NCBI GenBank assembly: GCA_030278955.1
Contig: JAOANR010000002.1
Span: forward strand, 12,389,982 to 12,453,981
DNA: 64,000 bases
Reading direction: 5' to 3'
Source: Hygrophila difformis
Lineage: Eukaryota > Streptophyta > Magnoliopsida > Lamiales > Acanthaceae
Part shown: piece by piece, positions 1 through 12,006 of the stretch
How positions within the stretch are numbered: position 1 is the first letter of the stretch
How the letters are laid out: each line of letters starts with the position of its first letter
The notes under the pieces: model-generated
What the model was told of the DNA's origin: nothing
What the model saw: only the letters and a program-made list of their open reading frames with translations
Databases searched by the model: none
Program-made: the position numbers and the translations under genes

Positions 1-719
1 TTATCACCCTTGAATGGGTTTCTTCATCTCCAAACTGGGGAAACCCGGAAACATACTTTTCATTACCTCCTGAAGCGTCAGGATATGGGCATCGACATTC
101 TAAAAGGGGGTGCCAGAGAGTGGATCCGTTGTATCATCAAAAATAAGGATCCTGCCCTCATGTACGAGGGCCCCCATCGTAATTGGAAGAGCACCACTCT
201 AGACACTACGAAACCGGAGTAAAGTTTCTCTGTGTCTTGCTGCAGTGGTGACTTCGACCAGAGAGTCGCTGGCTCTCGTGTCGAGAAGGATGGTTCTTGC
301 ACTGAGTGGCGACTCTCAGTAGTTCTCCAAGGACTCCTTTTCTCGACGGTGCATAGGGTTTGGAGCTCAATCTTCGGGATCAAACCCTGATTTGGGCTCC
401 AGAGACTCCGAGGAACTCCAACTTTGTTGATTCAGACCTCAGGAGTCATCCTCAATATGAAGAGTTTTCAAAATAGACCAAGTGTAGCAAAACGTGTAGT
501 TTTGATTAGGCCCATTTCGTAGATCATTTCCCTATTTTGTTTTCCCAAGCAGAAGGATAACACTTCTTTAAATATTTAGCATTGATGCTCTGATATACTG
601 AGTTTCCATCATTGTCCATTAATGGGCATGCACCGTTGCTAAATACTATGTTAATATATATGATCCTTCCCAGTTGTGGAACCATTTTCCAACTCGTGAT
701 CCTTAATAATCGGTAATAT
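1..719 (-). other. Region downstream of integrase of element C
   Basis: No domain is recognisable here. It lies downstream (minus strand) of the integrase C-terminus, where Tat elements usually have a long non-coding 3' region before the 3' LTR. Short open frames on both strands overlap each other and look like chance ORFs. No TG...CA LTR end could be fixed. Confidence 0.4.
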
Positions 720-1232
720 TGTTTTTCAGACAAGATCGCCTTCTTTGAAAGTAAATTTATTCACGAATTTGTTATAATAACGAGCCCTTCTTTGGGCTTC
801 CCGAGTAAGATTGTCAATCGCTTTTAATCGGATTGTGTCCATTTGCTCCAATTATTGCATCATTTCTTCCTTATATTTATCATCGGGAACTGATGCTTGG
901 AGGATAACCCGCAGACTCGGGACTGATATCTCAACAGGCAGAACGACCTCTTGGCTGTAAGTCAGTTGATAAGGAGTAATACCTTGGCACTACTCTTTGA
1001 ATTCCTAATAGCCCATAAGGCCTCGGATAAGAGATCATTCCATTTCTTAGGGTTGTCCTTTGTCCTCTTCCTTCTGCTCTGAATGATGTTCTTATTTCTT
1101 GCTTCTGCTTGGCTATTGGTTTGTGGATAATATAGCGAGGAATGCAACAATCGGATCCCTAACTCGTTTGTGTATTCGACTAATTGGTTTTCGACGATCA
1201 CTGTCCCTTGATCCGTTAGGATAGAATGCGGT
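720..1232 (-). pseudogene. Element C integrase, core end and C-terminal part
   Basis: On the minus strand the frame from about 1,235 down reads an integrase core: a TDQGT motif (second catalytic Asp region), then YYPQTNSQAEARNK, the usual PQTNGQAE-type motif with the catalytic Glu. It continues in broken frame as GITPYQLTYSQEVVLPVE, typical of the gypsy integrase C-terminal region, followed by an ARYYNKFVNK-type segment. Stops interrupt the frame near 860 and 750. The upstream half of the same gene lies beyond the solo LTR, from 4,940. It catalysed strand transfer of element cDNA when intact. Confidence 0.8.
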
Positions 1233-2922
1233 TGTAACATCCTGATTAATTAATTCTTAATTAATTTATTTAGCTGTGATCAATTAAACAATATCGATTA
1301 ATTATATCTTACATACAAGTGTGAATTGTTTGAAACCCTATAAACAAATTAAGTGTGAGATGAAATCAAAATGACCCACTCCATTAATAAGGGAATAAGA
1401 CCAAGCCCTATTAAAGCCCAAGCCCACACCTAGAAACATTCACACTAAATAGGTCGGGAGTTTTACAGATTGGGATTTCTTTCTCAACATTTATCCCGTC
1501 ACTTACAATTGGAGGAAGCTAGGGCTCAAAAGGAGGAAACGGAGATGGAGACAACAAGAGCAACGATGGGAGTGAGGAGGAGGAGAGCTCAAACATTCAA
1601 GGTATAGAATCTCACCCTTCTTCTCTTTCTTTTTCCAATTTTGGGAATTTTGGGGAAGAAATGGTTTGTTCCATTTATGTGGGAGAATCGGCTGTCCACC
1701 GGAGAGGGGGCGAGGTGTAACTGGAGTTGGTAGGATGAAGATGAGGACGGTGGCGTGGTGGAGGTGCGGTGTCGCGCCCGGTGGCGCGACGCCGGAGTAG
1801 CAGCGGCTGCTGCCGCTGCTGCACGCTCGCGACGAGCCACCCTCTGGCAAGGGTGCCTATTGGTGATGGTGGTGAATAGTGGGTGGCACCAGTGGTGGTT
1901 ATGGTGAGGCTGCTGTGGTGGTGTTCGGCAGTGGTGGTGATGGGTTTTGATGCTTTTATTTTCCTCTTCTTTTCTTTCCTTGCTTAATTCCATGGCATTG
2001 GTGTTATTGTGTGGTTTTGAATTTGCGTTGTGTGTAGACAGTTGCTAGAAATTGTTGGTGTTGGATTGGAAGAATTCTTGCTAAATGTTCTTTAATAATT
2101 GTTGGATTTTTACCCTGTTGCTAACTAATGGGTATTAAAGTTTGTTATGGAAATTGGTTGCTTGACTTGTGAAGATATGTGGGTTCAATTTAAATGGTGT
2201 TTTGAGTATTTGATTATGGGTGTTGGAAGTAAAGATGACTTGGAATGGCTTATTGAGTTGATTAAATTTGGGGATTTTTTGTTTATATGTTCTTTAGTAA
2301 TTATTGGAGCTTGCATTCTAATGGTTGGGTAAATCTTGAAGATTGAAGGATTATGAATTTGGTTGCTTTTATGTTTAAATAGACAATAGATTAGATATGG
2401 ATTTTGGATTGACATTTTGAATGTGCAGGTTTTAGACTTGTTGGTTGGATTCGTACCTTGGAGTATTAAATTGAAGAATTAAGAAGGGATTCATTGAGAG
2501 TTATGAGTTAAAAGGTTCAATGGATTTTAATGTTTTGAGTTGAGGCCCTTGTTCACATATTGTTGTGCTCTATCTTTATTTGAGTATGTTGATATTTTGG
2601 GACCTTGATGTTAAAGATGTGACTTTAAGTTAATGGGACTTCTGAGAATTTGGGGGCGAGATGATGAATATGTTGATTAATCTTATGTGTTGTGGAATTG
2701 TTGGTTAATATTTTTAAAGTCATAATAGAAATTTTTTATTAGAGCTCTTTTAAACCTTGTAGAATACCTTTGGTTATGGAATCAATTTTTAATATCTTGT
2801 TTGAAAGAATCTTGCGATGCAGAGCTATGAGTTTCACTAAAGGCTTTGTTGGTTATCTAAGTATTGCCCTGTATGTAGCTAAATATGAGACATATGGTGT
2901 TCGTTAATTTAATTAACTAATA

Positions 2923-3261
2923 CTCCCTCCGTCCCACTAATAGTGTCACATTTCTTTTGAGCACGGTATTTTATGTGGGATAGTTAGTATTTTATGTAGC
3001 TGTAGATTAGTGTTTAAAGTGGGGATAAATTAGGAATTTATGTGATGTAATTATAATGTATTGGAATTTTTAATTGATTTATTTATGTGTGATGTGATAG
3101 TTGTATGTTTGAAATTTTAATATATTTATTTATTAATGTGATGTGATGGTAGTGGGTTTGGTAATTAAAATATTTAATTATTTCCAAAAAGGAAAATGTG
3201 ACAATTATAGTGGGACGGACCAAAAAAGAAAAATGGGACGGAATTAGTGGGACTAAGGGAG
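2923..3261. mobile_element. Stowaway MITE, nested in the solo LTR
   Basis: Terminal inverted repeats CTCCCTCCGTCCC and GGGACTAAGGGAG are flanked by TA on both sides. Internal inverted complementarity extends past the ends (TAGTGTCACATTT against AAATGTGACAATTATA). This is a non-autonomous Tc1/mariner-type element and is younger than the LTR that holds it. Confidence 0.92.
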
Positions 3262-4332
3262 TATCATTTTATATTTGGTTTAATTTATTAAATTTGGAGA
3301 ATTGGCTATGTTTGGATTAATTGGGTGTTCTTGTTGAATGGATTAATTGGATTGCTTGTTGTGATGAAGTGGTGTTGAGTTGGGGGAGTTGTAGAAGGGG
3401 ATTGAAGGCGGATGGGGTGTTGCAGTAAGGAGGATTATGGTATTGGCATATTAGAATTATTTTTTTTTATTCTTACAATTGTATTCTTGTATAGGGAACA
3501 ACCGTGATTTCGTGTTGATACCATTGGGAGATTTGAGATGTTCAAAATGAAGCTTCGGAGATTGATAATCGAGGCAAGATTTATAATAGCATTTTAGATA
3601 GGGGTTAGGTATTGAAATTAGGAATAGGTTATTATATTAGCCTATGTTGCCTTAGATTGGGAACTTCCATGTGATCGGATTCCCTGCGAATATTGCCTTA
3701 GAAATTATGGAATGTCGGGTGGACGGAGTCCTTGTGAATTGATTGTGACTATATGCTTTCGAGTTAGGATCTGGGCATGTTTAGTTATTCACTTATCCTG
3801 AGCATGTTTTGTGATTGAGAAAATAATAGATGCTTTCGAATCGTAAGATTGGGCATGTGTGACATTATTGTGAGTATGTGACTTTATGCTTTCGAGGATA
3901 CAAATATCATGTCTAGGTTTTCGAGTGGTAACTGGGCAAGCTTGATTATTTTATTATCTTGGGCATGTTTATTGTGATGATTGTATGTTATGCTTTCGAG
4001 AGCGAGATGCTCTGGGCTCTACCCGCTGTCTGTGGTTCGATCCTTGGAGATGCCACTCCGTAAGTCCACTTATCCCTTTATGCATGTAGTGTCCGCAGCA
4101 GGGGCACTGTAGGCATCTCTTTCGACCATTAAGGAGAGGTGGATCCTTAATGGGAAAGAATTTTGGCCATGGTATTAGGATGCGCGTTAGACATTTACAT
4201 TTAGGATAGATAGACATTATAGGTCATTGCATTTCATTCATCATTCATCTCATCTCTTTTTTGTAGTGTATGACATGGTTGAAGTACCGGTATGGGACAG
4301 TGTGATGTTATTCTCTGTATTTACTTTCTGCT

Positions 4333-4333
4333 C

Positions 4334-4381
<48 letters not shown>

Positions 4382-4423
4382 GTAGTAGTAGTAGTACTAG
4401 TAGTAGTAGTAGTAGTAGTAGTA
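4333..4423. repeat. Compound microsatellite (ATT)n-(AGT)n
   Basis: About 16 ATT units run directly into about 14 AGT units with one ACT interruption, inside the solo LTR. It is likely length-polymorphic. Confidence 0.97.
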
Positions 4424-4939
4424 TAGTTCTAGTGTTATTTACCCCATTTCCCCTATTATATCTATTCATTGCCAGTATGTTGTACTGACACCTTGTTGTA
4501 TGGTTTATAGATCTTCTTATGGATGGCGCAGAACAAGTTGATGGGGGTACGGGTTGAACGTACTAGATAAGCTGCATCAATATGTGTTTATTTATTTTGA
4601 ATATATGTCTATATTCTTTTACCTGCTTTTTGTCATGAAATATTTTTTATTCCAAGAAGTGATCGGTGAATCACTTAGGATTTATTATTTGCGTAATTTT
4701 GGTACTGGACTTGTAATCATATCTTTATATATTATTTCAGGGCCTGTCACACGGATATGCCATGTGATGTTCCTGGGTTGTTCACTGCTTTGTTGGTACT
4801 TATTTGATTATGATATAAGGTTGTGTTTATACCTCGCTTCGTATTGACTGTCTAAACTGAGTGATCAATAGTTTAGAATAGTTAATACGGCGATCAAGTC
4901 ACAAAAAATGCTTTAAAATTTTCGGGGCGTTACAGCGGT

Positions 4940-5390
4940 ACCGCGAAACGGTGTATGATGTGTTTATCAATAAAGTTGATCACCACATCCTGATTTACCG
5001 TAGTGAGCGGGATGGCATGCCACTAGAATGTATGCATGACGCTTGCTAGAAGGAGGAATAATCCGATCAATTACGTCCATCCTTGAAAGTCCAGGGCTTA
5101 ATCAAGTAATTCAAACTCATTACTGGCAAATGATTCAAATCACCATGTCTCTGACACGCGGAACAAACTTTGACAAAACGAATACAATCATCGAACATAG
5201 TTGGCCAATAATAGCCATATTGATGAAGTGTTCATCGCATATTTAATCCTGCGATGGGCCCCGCATATTCCTTCATGCACTTCAGCCATTGCTATTTTGA
5301 CTTCATCAGGACCTAAGCATTTAATCAGAACACCATCTATGGTTCTTTTGTAGAGGATTCCATCCTCATATAAGAACCGGAAGGCTTTGG
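4940..5390 (-). pseudogene. Element C integrase, N-terminal part
   Basis: Minus-strand fragments resemble the HHCC zinc-binding segment of gypsy integrases (a VHEGICGAH-like stretch around 5,240-5,290). Next to the solo LTR is a KHIIHRFAVP-like segment, equivalent to the common RFGIPHTIVSDNG region. The reading resumes at 1,232 across the solo LTR. Several stops and frame changes are present. Assignment rests on motif resemblance and on its position between the second RNase H and the integrase core end. Confidence 0.65.
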
Positions 5391-5544
5391 CCTTGATGCT
5401 CAGGTTATCGGTGCTCGAAGGATTAAGGAAATAGTTAATGATTTCTTCACGCCAGTCGTCTGGGATGGAAGGCTTTGGCCTTGATGCTCAGGTTATCGGT
5501 GCTCGAAGGATTAAGGAAATAGTTAATGATTTCTTCACGCCAGT
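5389..5544. repeat. Perfect 78-bp tandem duplication in element C pol
   Basis: The 78-bp unit 5,389-5,466 is repeated without a mismatch at 5,467-5,544. 78 is a multiple of three, so the duplication adds 26 codons in frame on the minus strand. Lack of divergence between copies, in an otherwise decayed element, indicates a recent event. Confidence 0.95.
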
Positions 5545-6257
5545 CGTCTGGGATATCGGCGTTGTTCGTGTTGTTGTCAATAGGACACATCAGCACCTGG
5601 TCGGTTGTGGCTTTCTTGTCGATCTTTCTTATGTCAAGAAGTAAGGATGCCCTGACCATGTTTATGCTCGGAACTAATTCATGAAACCCTTGGTGGGTCT
5701 TATATCCAGAAGCATGTTGAGCCAATTTGTTGGCTTCGCTATTGTCTTCCCGATAACGCGCTTGATACGTCGGGAATTTTCCCAAATAATTGCAGGACTC
5801 TTTCTTGGTACCTTGACAAATTTGGATGTTTGCATTGGTAGGTCCCTATCACTTAGTTGAGCACCAATTGGGGATCGCCATGGATTTTGACTGCTCTCGC
5901 CTTCCGTAGGACTAATGTTTCAAGTCCGATGATTAAGGCCTCATGTTCGTCGGCGTTGTTAGTTATCGTGCTTAATTCCTGGAATAATCTTATTTCCTCC
6001 CGATTCGGCCCGAGGAGATAGACCCCAACTCCTGACTTGGTGCTTATGCTTGATCCGTCGAAGTACATGACCTATGGACGTATTGTGACATACATCTCAT
6101 CATTGTGTTCTTCGGGTTCTAGCATGTTTGGGTGTTCGGCTGAGAACTCTGCAATTATTTGTCCCTTAACGGCCTTGATAGGCACATGTGTTAGGGAGAA
6201 TGGCGTAAGTTTCAGGGCCCACTCCAGTAATCGACCCTTATGAGTGGGTCTTCTCAA
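5447..6257 (-). pseudogene. Element C second RNase H (aRNH) and flanking linker
   Basis: The 5,853-6,068 frame opens with MYFDGSSISTKSGVGVYL. The Asp-Gly-Ser start and the later ADEHEALIIGLE stretch (catalytic Glu region) and a HGDPQLVLN end (third Asp) match the archaeal-type RNase H found after pol RNase H in Tat elements. Upstream, 6,072-6,257 reads the usual connecting segment (GRLLEWALKL, then VKGQIIAEFSAEHP). Downstream, 5,447-5,785 contains a YREDNSEANKLAQHASG segment typical of the RNase H C-terminus. The pieces are in different frames, so no single protein can be made. Confidence 0.82.
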
Positions 6258-6265
6258 GATAAGCT

Positions 6266-7190
6266 TTACAGGGTCGAATTTGGAGATGACCTTGGTTTAC
6301 CTAGACAACATGTAATGTTCCAGTTTCTTACATGCATAAACCAAAGGATAAATATTTTCTCAGCGATGAAGTAATTAAGTTCGGGACCTGCTAGTGTCTT
6401 ACTTAGATAGTAAACAACCCGCTCTTTTCCATCATCCCAATCCTGGGCGAGAAGACAACCGATGGTATGACTCGAAGATGCCACATAAAGCTTAAGCGTC
6501 TTGTCCCTTTTCAGGGGAACCAGTATTGGTGGGTTGACGAATGCTCTTTTAATTTCATCAAGTGCTTGCTGTTGGGGTTCGCCCCACTGCACTTGTGACC
6601 TTGTCACACCCCGAAGAAGCTTTATGATAGGTTGTACTTTGCCCGCAACATTTGCTATGAAACAAGTTTACTTTCCCCCGTAAACTTTCTACCTTCACAG
6701 TACAAGGAGGAGGTATCTCCATTATGGCCTTAGCCTTGTTGGCATCAACCTCTATTCCTCGCTGATGTATTAAGAACCCGGGAAAGTTTCCGGCAGAAAC
6801 TCTGAAAGCACATATGTTCTTCAAACCATTTGGATTTCACTATAACATCATCGATATAGACCACCATGATATCTCCAATCATGTCATGGAATATCATGTT
6901 CATTGCCCTTTGATAGGTGGCCCCTGCATTTTTCAGTTCGAAGGGCATTCCTATCCATCCGTATACGCCGATTGGACATGGGCATCTAAAGGGCGTTTGG
7001 GTACATCCTCTTCGGGCAAGAAGATCTGATTATACCCAGCGTATCCGTTGATTAAAGACAACATCTTATGCCCTGCCGCAGCATCAACTAGCTTGTCTGC
7101 AATGGGCATGGCATATTCGTCTTTGGTTGTGGCTAGATTTAAGTCACGAAAGTCGATACAGACTCTCATCTTGCAATTCTTCTTCATCAC
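6266..7190 (-). pseudogene. Element C reverse transcriptase and first RNase H
   Basis: Three overlapping minus-strand frames carry ordered RT motifs: RVCIDFRDLNLATTKDEYAM (7,190-6,951), GAGATYQRAMN-type and VVYIDDVIVKS with the catalytic YIDD box (6,948-6,745), then GFLIHQRGIEVDANKAKAI (6,824-6,558). RNase H follows at 6,607-6,266 (LYVASSSHTIGCLLAQ, where the usual first catalytic Asp reads Ala, then VYYLSKTLAGPELNY). The catalytic YIDD is kept, but frames change at least twice and the RNase H Asp appears lost. Intact, it would copy element RNA to cDNA. Confidence 0.9.
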
Positions 7191-7877
7191 GGGAACAATA
7201 TTAGATAGCCATTCCGCATACCTGCATGGGTCGACGAACTTGGCTTATAATAGTTTCTGAATTTCTTCCGTGAACTTTTGTAGTAGCTCCAGATCGAACC
7301 TCCTGAAAGGTTTGAAAGGCTTGAGTCCTTTCTTGATGGGAAGTTTGTGTTCGACCATGTTCCTATCCAATCAGGGCATTTCTGTATAATCCCACGTGAG
7401 ACAAGTTTGATACTTTCTCAGAAGGTCGGTCAATTTTACTTGTTGGTCTTTTGTTAGTAGACCACTTAACCGAACTATTCTCGGGTGATCTTTTAAACCA
7501 ATGTCAAACTCTACCAAAGGATCTTCCTAGTACGCTGTGGGTTCATGCTTTTCCAGCAATTCGGGCCATTGATAAGGCTTCAAGGTGTTGTCATCCTTTG
7601 ATAAGTCGTTACTCGAGCATTGTTTGGCAAAGAACTCGATTCTACTAAATAATTGTAAATACATGCATCTGTTTTATTCATCATATTTACAAAATTTGTA
7701 CATTGATTGTTGACTGAATGACAAGCCATTGTACTCCTTGGCTTTTAGATGCCTAAGAGTCGGAACCATCGCTTCCGAGGCCATAAATCGGGTCATCCGA
7801 AATTGGCCTATCGTAGAGGATAGTTAGAGATAGAGACGGAAATATTCTCGTGTAATGAACCGACTCATCCTGTAGTT
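7191..7877 (-). pseudogene. Element C protease-RT spacer and RT N-terminus, eroded
   Basis: This minus-strand stretch sits between the protease and the first clear RT motif. Phrases such as a KKGLKPFKPFRRFD-like run near 7,290-7,340 resemble the spacer preceding RT in Tat elements, but frames are short and broken. Nothing else is recognised. Confidence 0.45.
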
Positions 7878-8670
7878 TTACACGCCCCTGGAATGGACTT
7901 GGGATGCATCGACCTTGATTGCTCGGTCCTCATCCCAAAACATCAATTCTTGATGTAAGGTTGAAGGTGTGCACCTCGCCGCATGAATCCAGTCTCTTCC
8001 GAGCAACGCACCATATGATGTGTCTGCATCTAGCACGAAAAAGACTGCTGGCATACTTATTGGTCTGACTTCCAATTGGACCACTATCATCCTAAGTGGT
8101 GATGTTGACTCGCCTGAGATCCTGCCATCTTCATGCTGATTTTCTCCAAATCGAAGACCTCTTCCGAATCATCTTCAAGGTAGACAAAGGGATACAATTG
8201 AATAATGCCCCGTTGTCCACGAAGATCCTCCTGCTCTTTTTACCTTCTATGTATGCTTCCACATAAAGTGGCTTCATATGAGAAAGTACTCCCTTAATTG
8301 GTGGGAATATATCCGGGGGTGTGATTCGGGATTCCTTTGAATCAACGTATGGGCGACCAACATCTTCATAATCGACGAGAAATGCCCATACCGGGTCTTC
8401 CTCTGTCTCAGTATCATAGACAAGTTCCGCCCAACTGCTTGCCATTTCATCCTCAGTAGGTTGAGGAGTCACGGATCCCATGCATGCCATGATTGTTTTT
8501 GGCTGACTAGATTTGCCCGCGAATGGCCTCATTGATCCAACTGTATCGCTTTCACTCATGCCCCCTGAGCTAGTTGTTTGATCTTTGAAGGGCAACTTGA
8601 AAGATTTCGGGAACTTGGTATATATTACCGCTATGGTGGCATTAGGGGAAGGTTGCGCATCAATTCCCAA
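7878..8670 (-). pseudogene. Element C aspartic protease region
   Basis: The frame 8,670-8,131 ends in SRRIFVDNGALFNCIPLSTL, the retropepsin active-site region. The catalytic triad reads D-N-G-A, as in many Tat proteases, rather than D-S/T-G. The next frame (8,090-7,878) gives VFFVLDADTSYGALLGRDWIH, the second conserved block (ALLGRDW). The two blocks are separated by a frameshift near 8,110-8,130. The protein would have cut the Gag-Pol polyprotein. Confidence 0.85.
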
Positions 8671-8718
8671 GGTTCCGGCTTTCAGCCTTCCGAATTTGAT
8701 TGCACTCTGGATAGTTCT

Positions 8719-10154
8719 CTAGAACTGGACGCAATCCTTCATACTGTGTGAGAAAGTGTTGTGCCACTTACAGTACGTCCGTCCGCTGATCTCTTCTTCC
8801 GTTGCCAATTTCTGGCCTGGAGGAAGTCGGATTTGATGTTTCGAATATAGTGCATCGAGGATCTTTTCAGTCTTCGACACATCGAAGCAAAAGTCCTGTT
8901 CTGCCATAGGTTTGGCATACTCATTCTTCATAGGCCGGGCGGCCTTCGGTTTCAACTCGGTGCAAACAAAAGATTTGCCCCGGATAAGTTCGACAGTTAT
9001 TTGATCTACTAGTTCAGCCTCTTGATCACAGGTTTCTTCCAGATCACTATCGCCGTCCACGTGCATGGTAGCAACCTAATACGACCTTTTTTTTCTCTCC
9101 CCCTTCCTTTTGATTCATGCGTCTCTTTAAGTAAAAACTCGACCGTCATCACTTTAGATGATAAGGTTGCCAGGTCATCAATATCTAACAGGGTTAACTT
9201 CTTTTTCAAAGGAAGTTTTATGTTATTAACCGCAATGTTAGTTATTTTCTTTTCAGAAATAGCGGTCTCACATTCTCCCATATGCACCCGTTGTGGCTCT
9301 AGTTGGCCTGGTATCAACGGTGGCGGGGGAGGAAGGTTTCTCGGGGGAACTGGGTTTGGTCCTTGGACTTCTTGATTCTTCTGGTGATATAGTGGATTTT
9401 GGATTCCTTTATGTTTGCCATTATTTTCCCGAGGAAAATTTCCGCCAAAGATTGGCGGTAATGGTGGCGTTGTCCCCCGTGTTACATTAATTCGGTTAGC
9501 ATCATGGAATGCCCCTGGAGCCCTAAATTCGAGCAGCCTAACCTGGACATTATTTTTTCCATGGTTCTGGGGTGCATTCAATCCACTTCTACCCTCTTGG
9601 TCATTCCTCATTACAAGAATCTGAGGGTGTTCTTGCACGGGATGGGGGACTTCTGCCATGGTATCCATCCATGGGTTTGGTTGTGTGGCTGGAGCAGCCG
9701 TGTAAGCTATCGGTAACCCGTAGGATAGTGGTGGTGCAGTCATGTTAAAGTGGTGATTCTAAGGAGAACATTGCCCTGCTACGTGCAGACCCCACGTTTC
9801 CATTGGAGGGTACCAGGGATAGTTTGGCCTTTGGTAATAATATTGCCTTTGGTTGGGCATTATTACGGGCAATTCCGAAGTGGCAACGATATTTCCCATG
9901 AGACTTGGGGTCCGGATAGGCGCTTTCAACGATGTCTCCAGTCTTCTTGCGATAATAGCGTCTACTTTCGTAGTTAGCCTTTCGAACAGAGCCTCATCTA
10001 AGGAGACTGTTGGAATGTTCGATGACCCAGAGATCATCGCTACTTGTCCTTCAGGATGAACAAGGGATGCATTCTTTGCCCCTGTCGTGGTTGCACGTGG
10101 GGTTTGATCTCCTATATCGGCCATATTATTTGATTGCTCCTGGAGTTGTCTCAA
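8719..10154 (-). pseudogene. Element C gag
   Basis: Three successive minus-strand frames cover it: 10,154-9,759 (N-terminal, with a Pro/Tyr-rich YYYQRPNYPWYPP stretch), 9,743-9,009 (Pro-rich, PRNLPPPPPLIPGQ, then a KLTLLDIDDL block), and 9,066-8,719. The last contains YCKWHNTFSHSMKDC, a Cys/His motif seen near the Gag-protease junction of Tat elements. Frameshifts lie near 9,750 and 9,050. The expected capsid core (a YFTSLKPG-type region) was not recognised, so part of gag may be deleted. Confidence 0.75.
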
Positions 10155-10246
10155 ACGTTCATACTGGCTTATTGTAACCTTTTTACGAACCTCGCGGTTG
10201 CGTAAAGTATATAATGGAGATCGTTGCTCGTTGGGGGGGAGTTTGG

Positions 10247-10266
10247 TCTCCCACTGTGGTCGCCAA
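10247..10266 (-). promoter_or_regulatory. Probable primer-binding site of element C
   Basis: Two bases inside the LTR end, the minus strand reads TTGGCGACCACAGTGGGAGA, the usual position and style (TTGGCGACC...) of PBS sequences in Tat elements. I do not assign the tRNA. Confidence 0.6.
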
Positions 10267-10268
10267 CT

Positions 10269-10896
10269 TGTTACTGCCGTTTCGGAGTAACGCTTAATCC
10301 TCTATACGGAAGGCGGGATGAGGACTATCCCAAGGAATATTAGAAACTATGGCATCGAGAAAAAATAAAAGCAAAGTAAATGCAGAAAGCAGGTAAAAAA
10401 GCAATTAAAGAAAGAGAAAAGTAAAAGTAAGTACTGGAAGAATAAAGACACTGTATAAAAATTTGGTGGTTGAGGAACCCAGATTATATCGTCGATTCTA
10501 ATATTTATACAATGTAGGTTCTTGTTCGTGAAAAGGCACCGGTTGGGGGAAGGGATAAGATTTCTAAATTTGAACTAAGTCTTCCCCACCTTTATTCAGA
10601 TCTGGAGCTGATAAGGCTTCCTCGAGGATGATGAGCGCCTCTTCGCTCGGGGTGACGTCACCTCGCAGCGCTTCGGAATCGTTCCTTCTAACTCGTTGTG
10701 CTCGATATTTAATTAGCTTGCTCGGGTTTGCTTTCTCAGGATTGCGCCTTTACTAGGATAGGTGGCTTGCTCGGATGATACCCCATCGGGGTCCATAGGC
10801 TATCTTTCTCTATCCAAGCCTGATAATTTGGTCCTTATGTGAATTGGGTATGAATTTGTATGTGGGCCTTATTAACACATTTTTTATGTGTTAACA
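10269..10896 (-). mobile_element. 5' LTR of element C
   Basis: On the plus strand the unit begins TGTTACTGCCG, next to the PBS-like site, and a matching end TGTGTTAACA closes it at 10,896, giving terminal TGTTA/TAACA repeats and 628 bp. The second LTR is outside the window, so the outer end is inferred from the inverted repeat only. CTATC follows as the putative TSD. Confidence 0.6.
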
Positions 10897-12006
10897 CTAT
10901 CTAAAATAAGTTGTATGTCCTTTCTTTTTGTATCTATTTTTCCTATGGGGACTATCTCGGAAGTGAAGTATCCTTTTACTTGTGGAACTAATTGTTTGTC
11001 TTCTCCATTAAGAGAAAATATTCATGTAATATTTTTAATATTTCTTTAATGAAATCTAGGCTTCCTATATCCCATTTATCTTCTGAAATTAAAACCAAAT
11101 CCTAGACGAAAAACCTTGTTACATCCTAAGGTAGGAAACGAAATAGTACAATGTTGATTGTTGCTAAGGAGTTGATTACCTGCAAACCATCTACTATGGC
11201 TAAATGGTTGGAAGTGGAAGAAGTCTGTCAAACCCATGAGCCCAAAATTCCCTTCCCGATAGCAAGGCTATCAAACTTAAGGTACAATGTTTTGATCTAA
11301 GTAGGAAAAAAAATTAAAATAAACAATTGAAATTCTAGGGTCTAAATATAATAAAATAAAAGGGTTAAGGCCAATATAGTACAAAATGACCAAATCGATT
11401 AGGGGATTAAATTATGGTTATTAAGAAAAATAAATCACTAAATTTATAATAAACATACTTATGGAACTAATAGGATAATTATTCTTACTCAACAGACTTC
11501 TGTAATATAGTAAATTGAAAAGTAATTATGAGTTGAAAATAATTGAACAACATATTCATATTATTAAGAAACACTAAATACTGTGTTAAATAATTGCTAT
11601 ATTATTATCAGCCTTCATTTCTACTAAAGAATAATTGTTATATTATGGGTGTCGAAGTGTCATCTAATCTTCAACTCTTCACCTCCAATCCTAGAGTTTA
11701 GTTCGATCTTTACAGCTCTTTCTCCCCTTTGTATTATGGGCAGTTATATCTTTTCGTCTCTCTCTTTTTTTTTTTTTCCCTAAAAAATTGTAATTGCTAT
11801 TACAAATCAATATTGAAAAACCAACCACTGGCTTTGGCAACTTAAGCAATATTTTGGGTTTGAACTTTGTTTAAGCATAATTCTCCTTTGGGAGGAGTAA
11901 CAATCATTCAATGTATACTAGATTCTTGAGGGATTAGTTTTAGGTGCAATGAGACCTGAGAACCCTAATTTATATCAATACTACACTAAATTACACAATG
12001 CATTCC
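10897..12006. other. AT-rich intergenic DNA
   Basis: I see no coding frame with protein-like composition, no complete TE and no RNA gene. A (T)16-rich run lies near 11,765-11,779. Nothing further is supported. Confidence 0.6.

Larger units (their letters stand above)
1233..4934 (+). mobile_element. Solo LTR, long gypsy type, TSD GCGGT
   Basis: The unit starts TGTAACATCC and ends GGGGCGTTACA and is flanked on both sides by GCGGT (1,228-1,232 and 4,935-4,939), a perfect 5-bp target duplication inside the integrase of element C. No internal domains are present, so it is a solo LTR left by LTR-LTR recombination. Without the nested Stowaway (2,923-3,261) it is about 3.36 kb, the long LTR class known in Tekay/Del-like chromoviruses. 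Around 1,500-1,600 lies a G/A-rich leader, followed by a donor-like AAGGTATAGAA near 1,598-1,608. The orientation follows from this leader being near the left end. The open frames inside it are not real genes. Confidence 0.9.
1..10896 (-). mobile_element. Element C: decayed Ty3/gypsy LTR retrotransposon, Tat type
   Basis: Reading from right to left on the minus strand there are a 5' LTR (10,269-10,896), a primer-binding-like site, gag, aspartic protease, RT with a YIDD box, RNase H, a second RNase H domain (archaeal type) and integrase. The second RNase H after the pol RNase H is the hallmark of the Tat lineage (Ogre/Retand/RIRE2-like). Every domain is broken by stops or frameshifts, so the element is dead. 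Its integrase is split by a solo LTR at 1,233-4,934. The 3' LTR is not seen and presumably lies left of the window. Lineage is inferred from domain order; presence of a gypsy element is certain. Confidence 0.88.

Noticed and set aside
2147..2332. 61-codon plus-strand frame in the solo LTR
   Set aside because: AT-rich, inside a defined LTR, no domain; chance frame.
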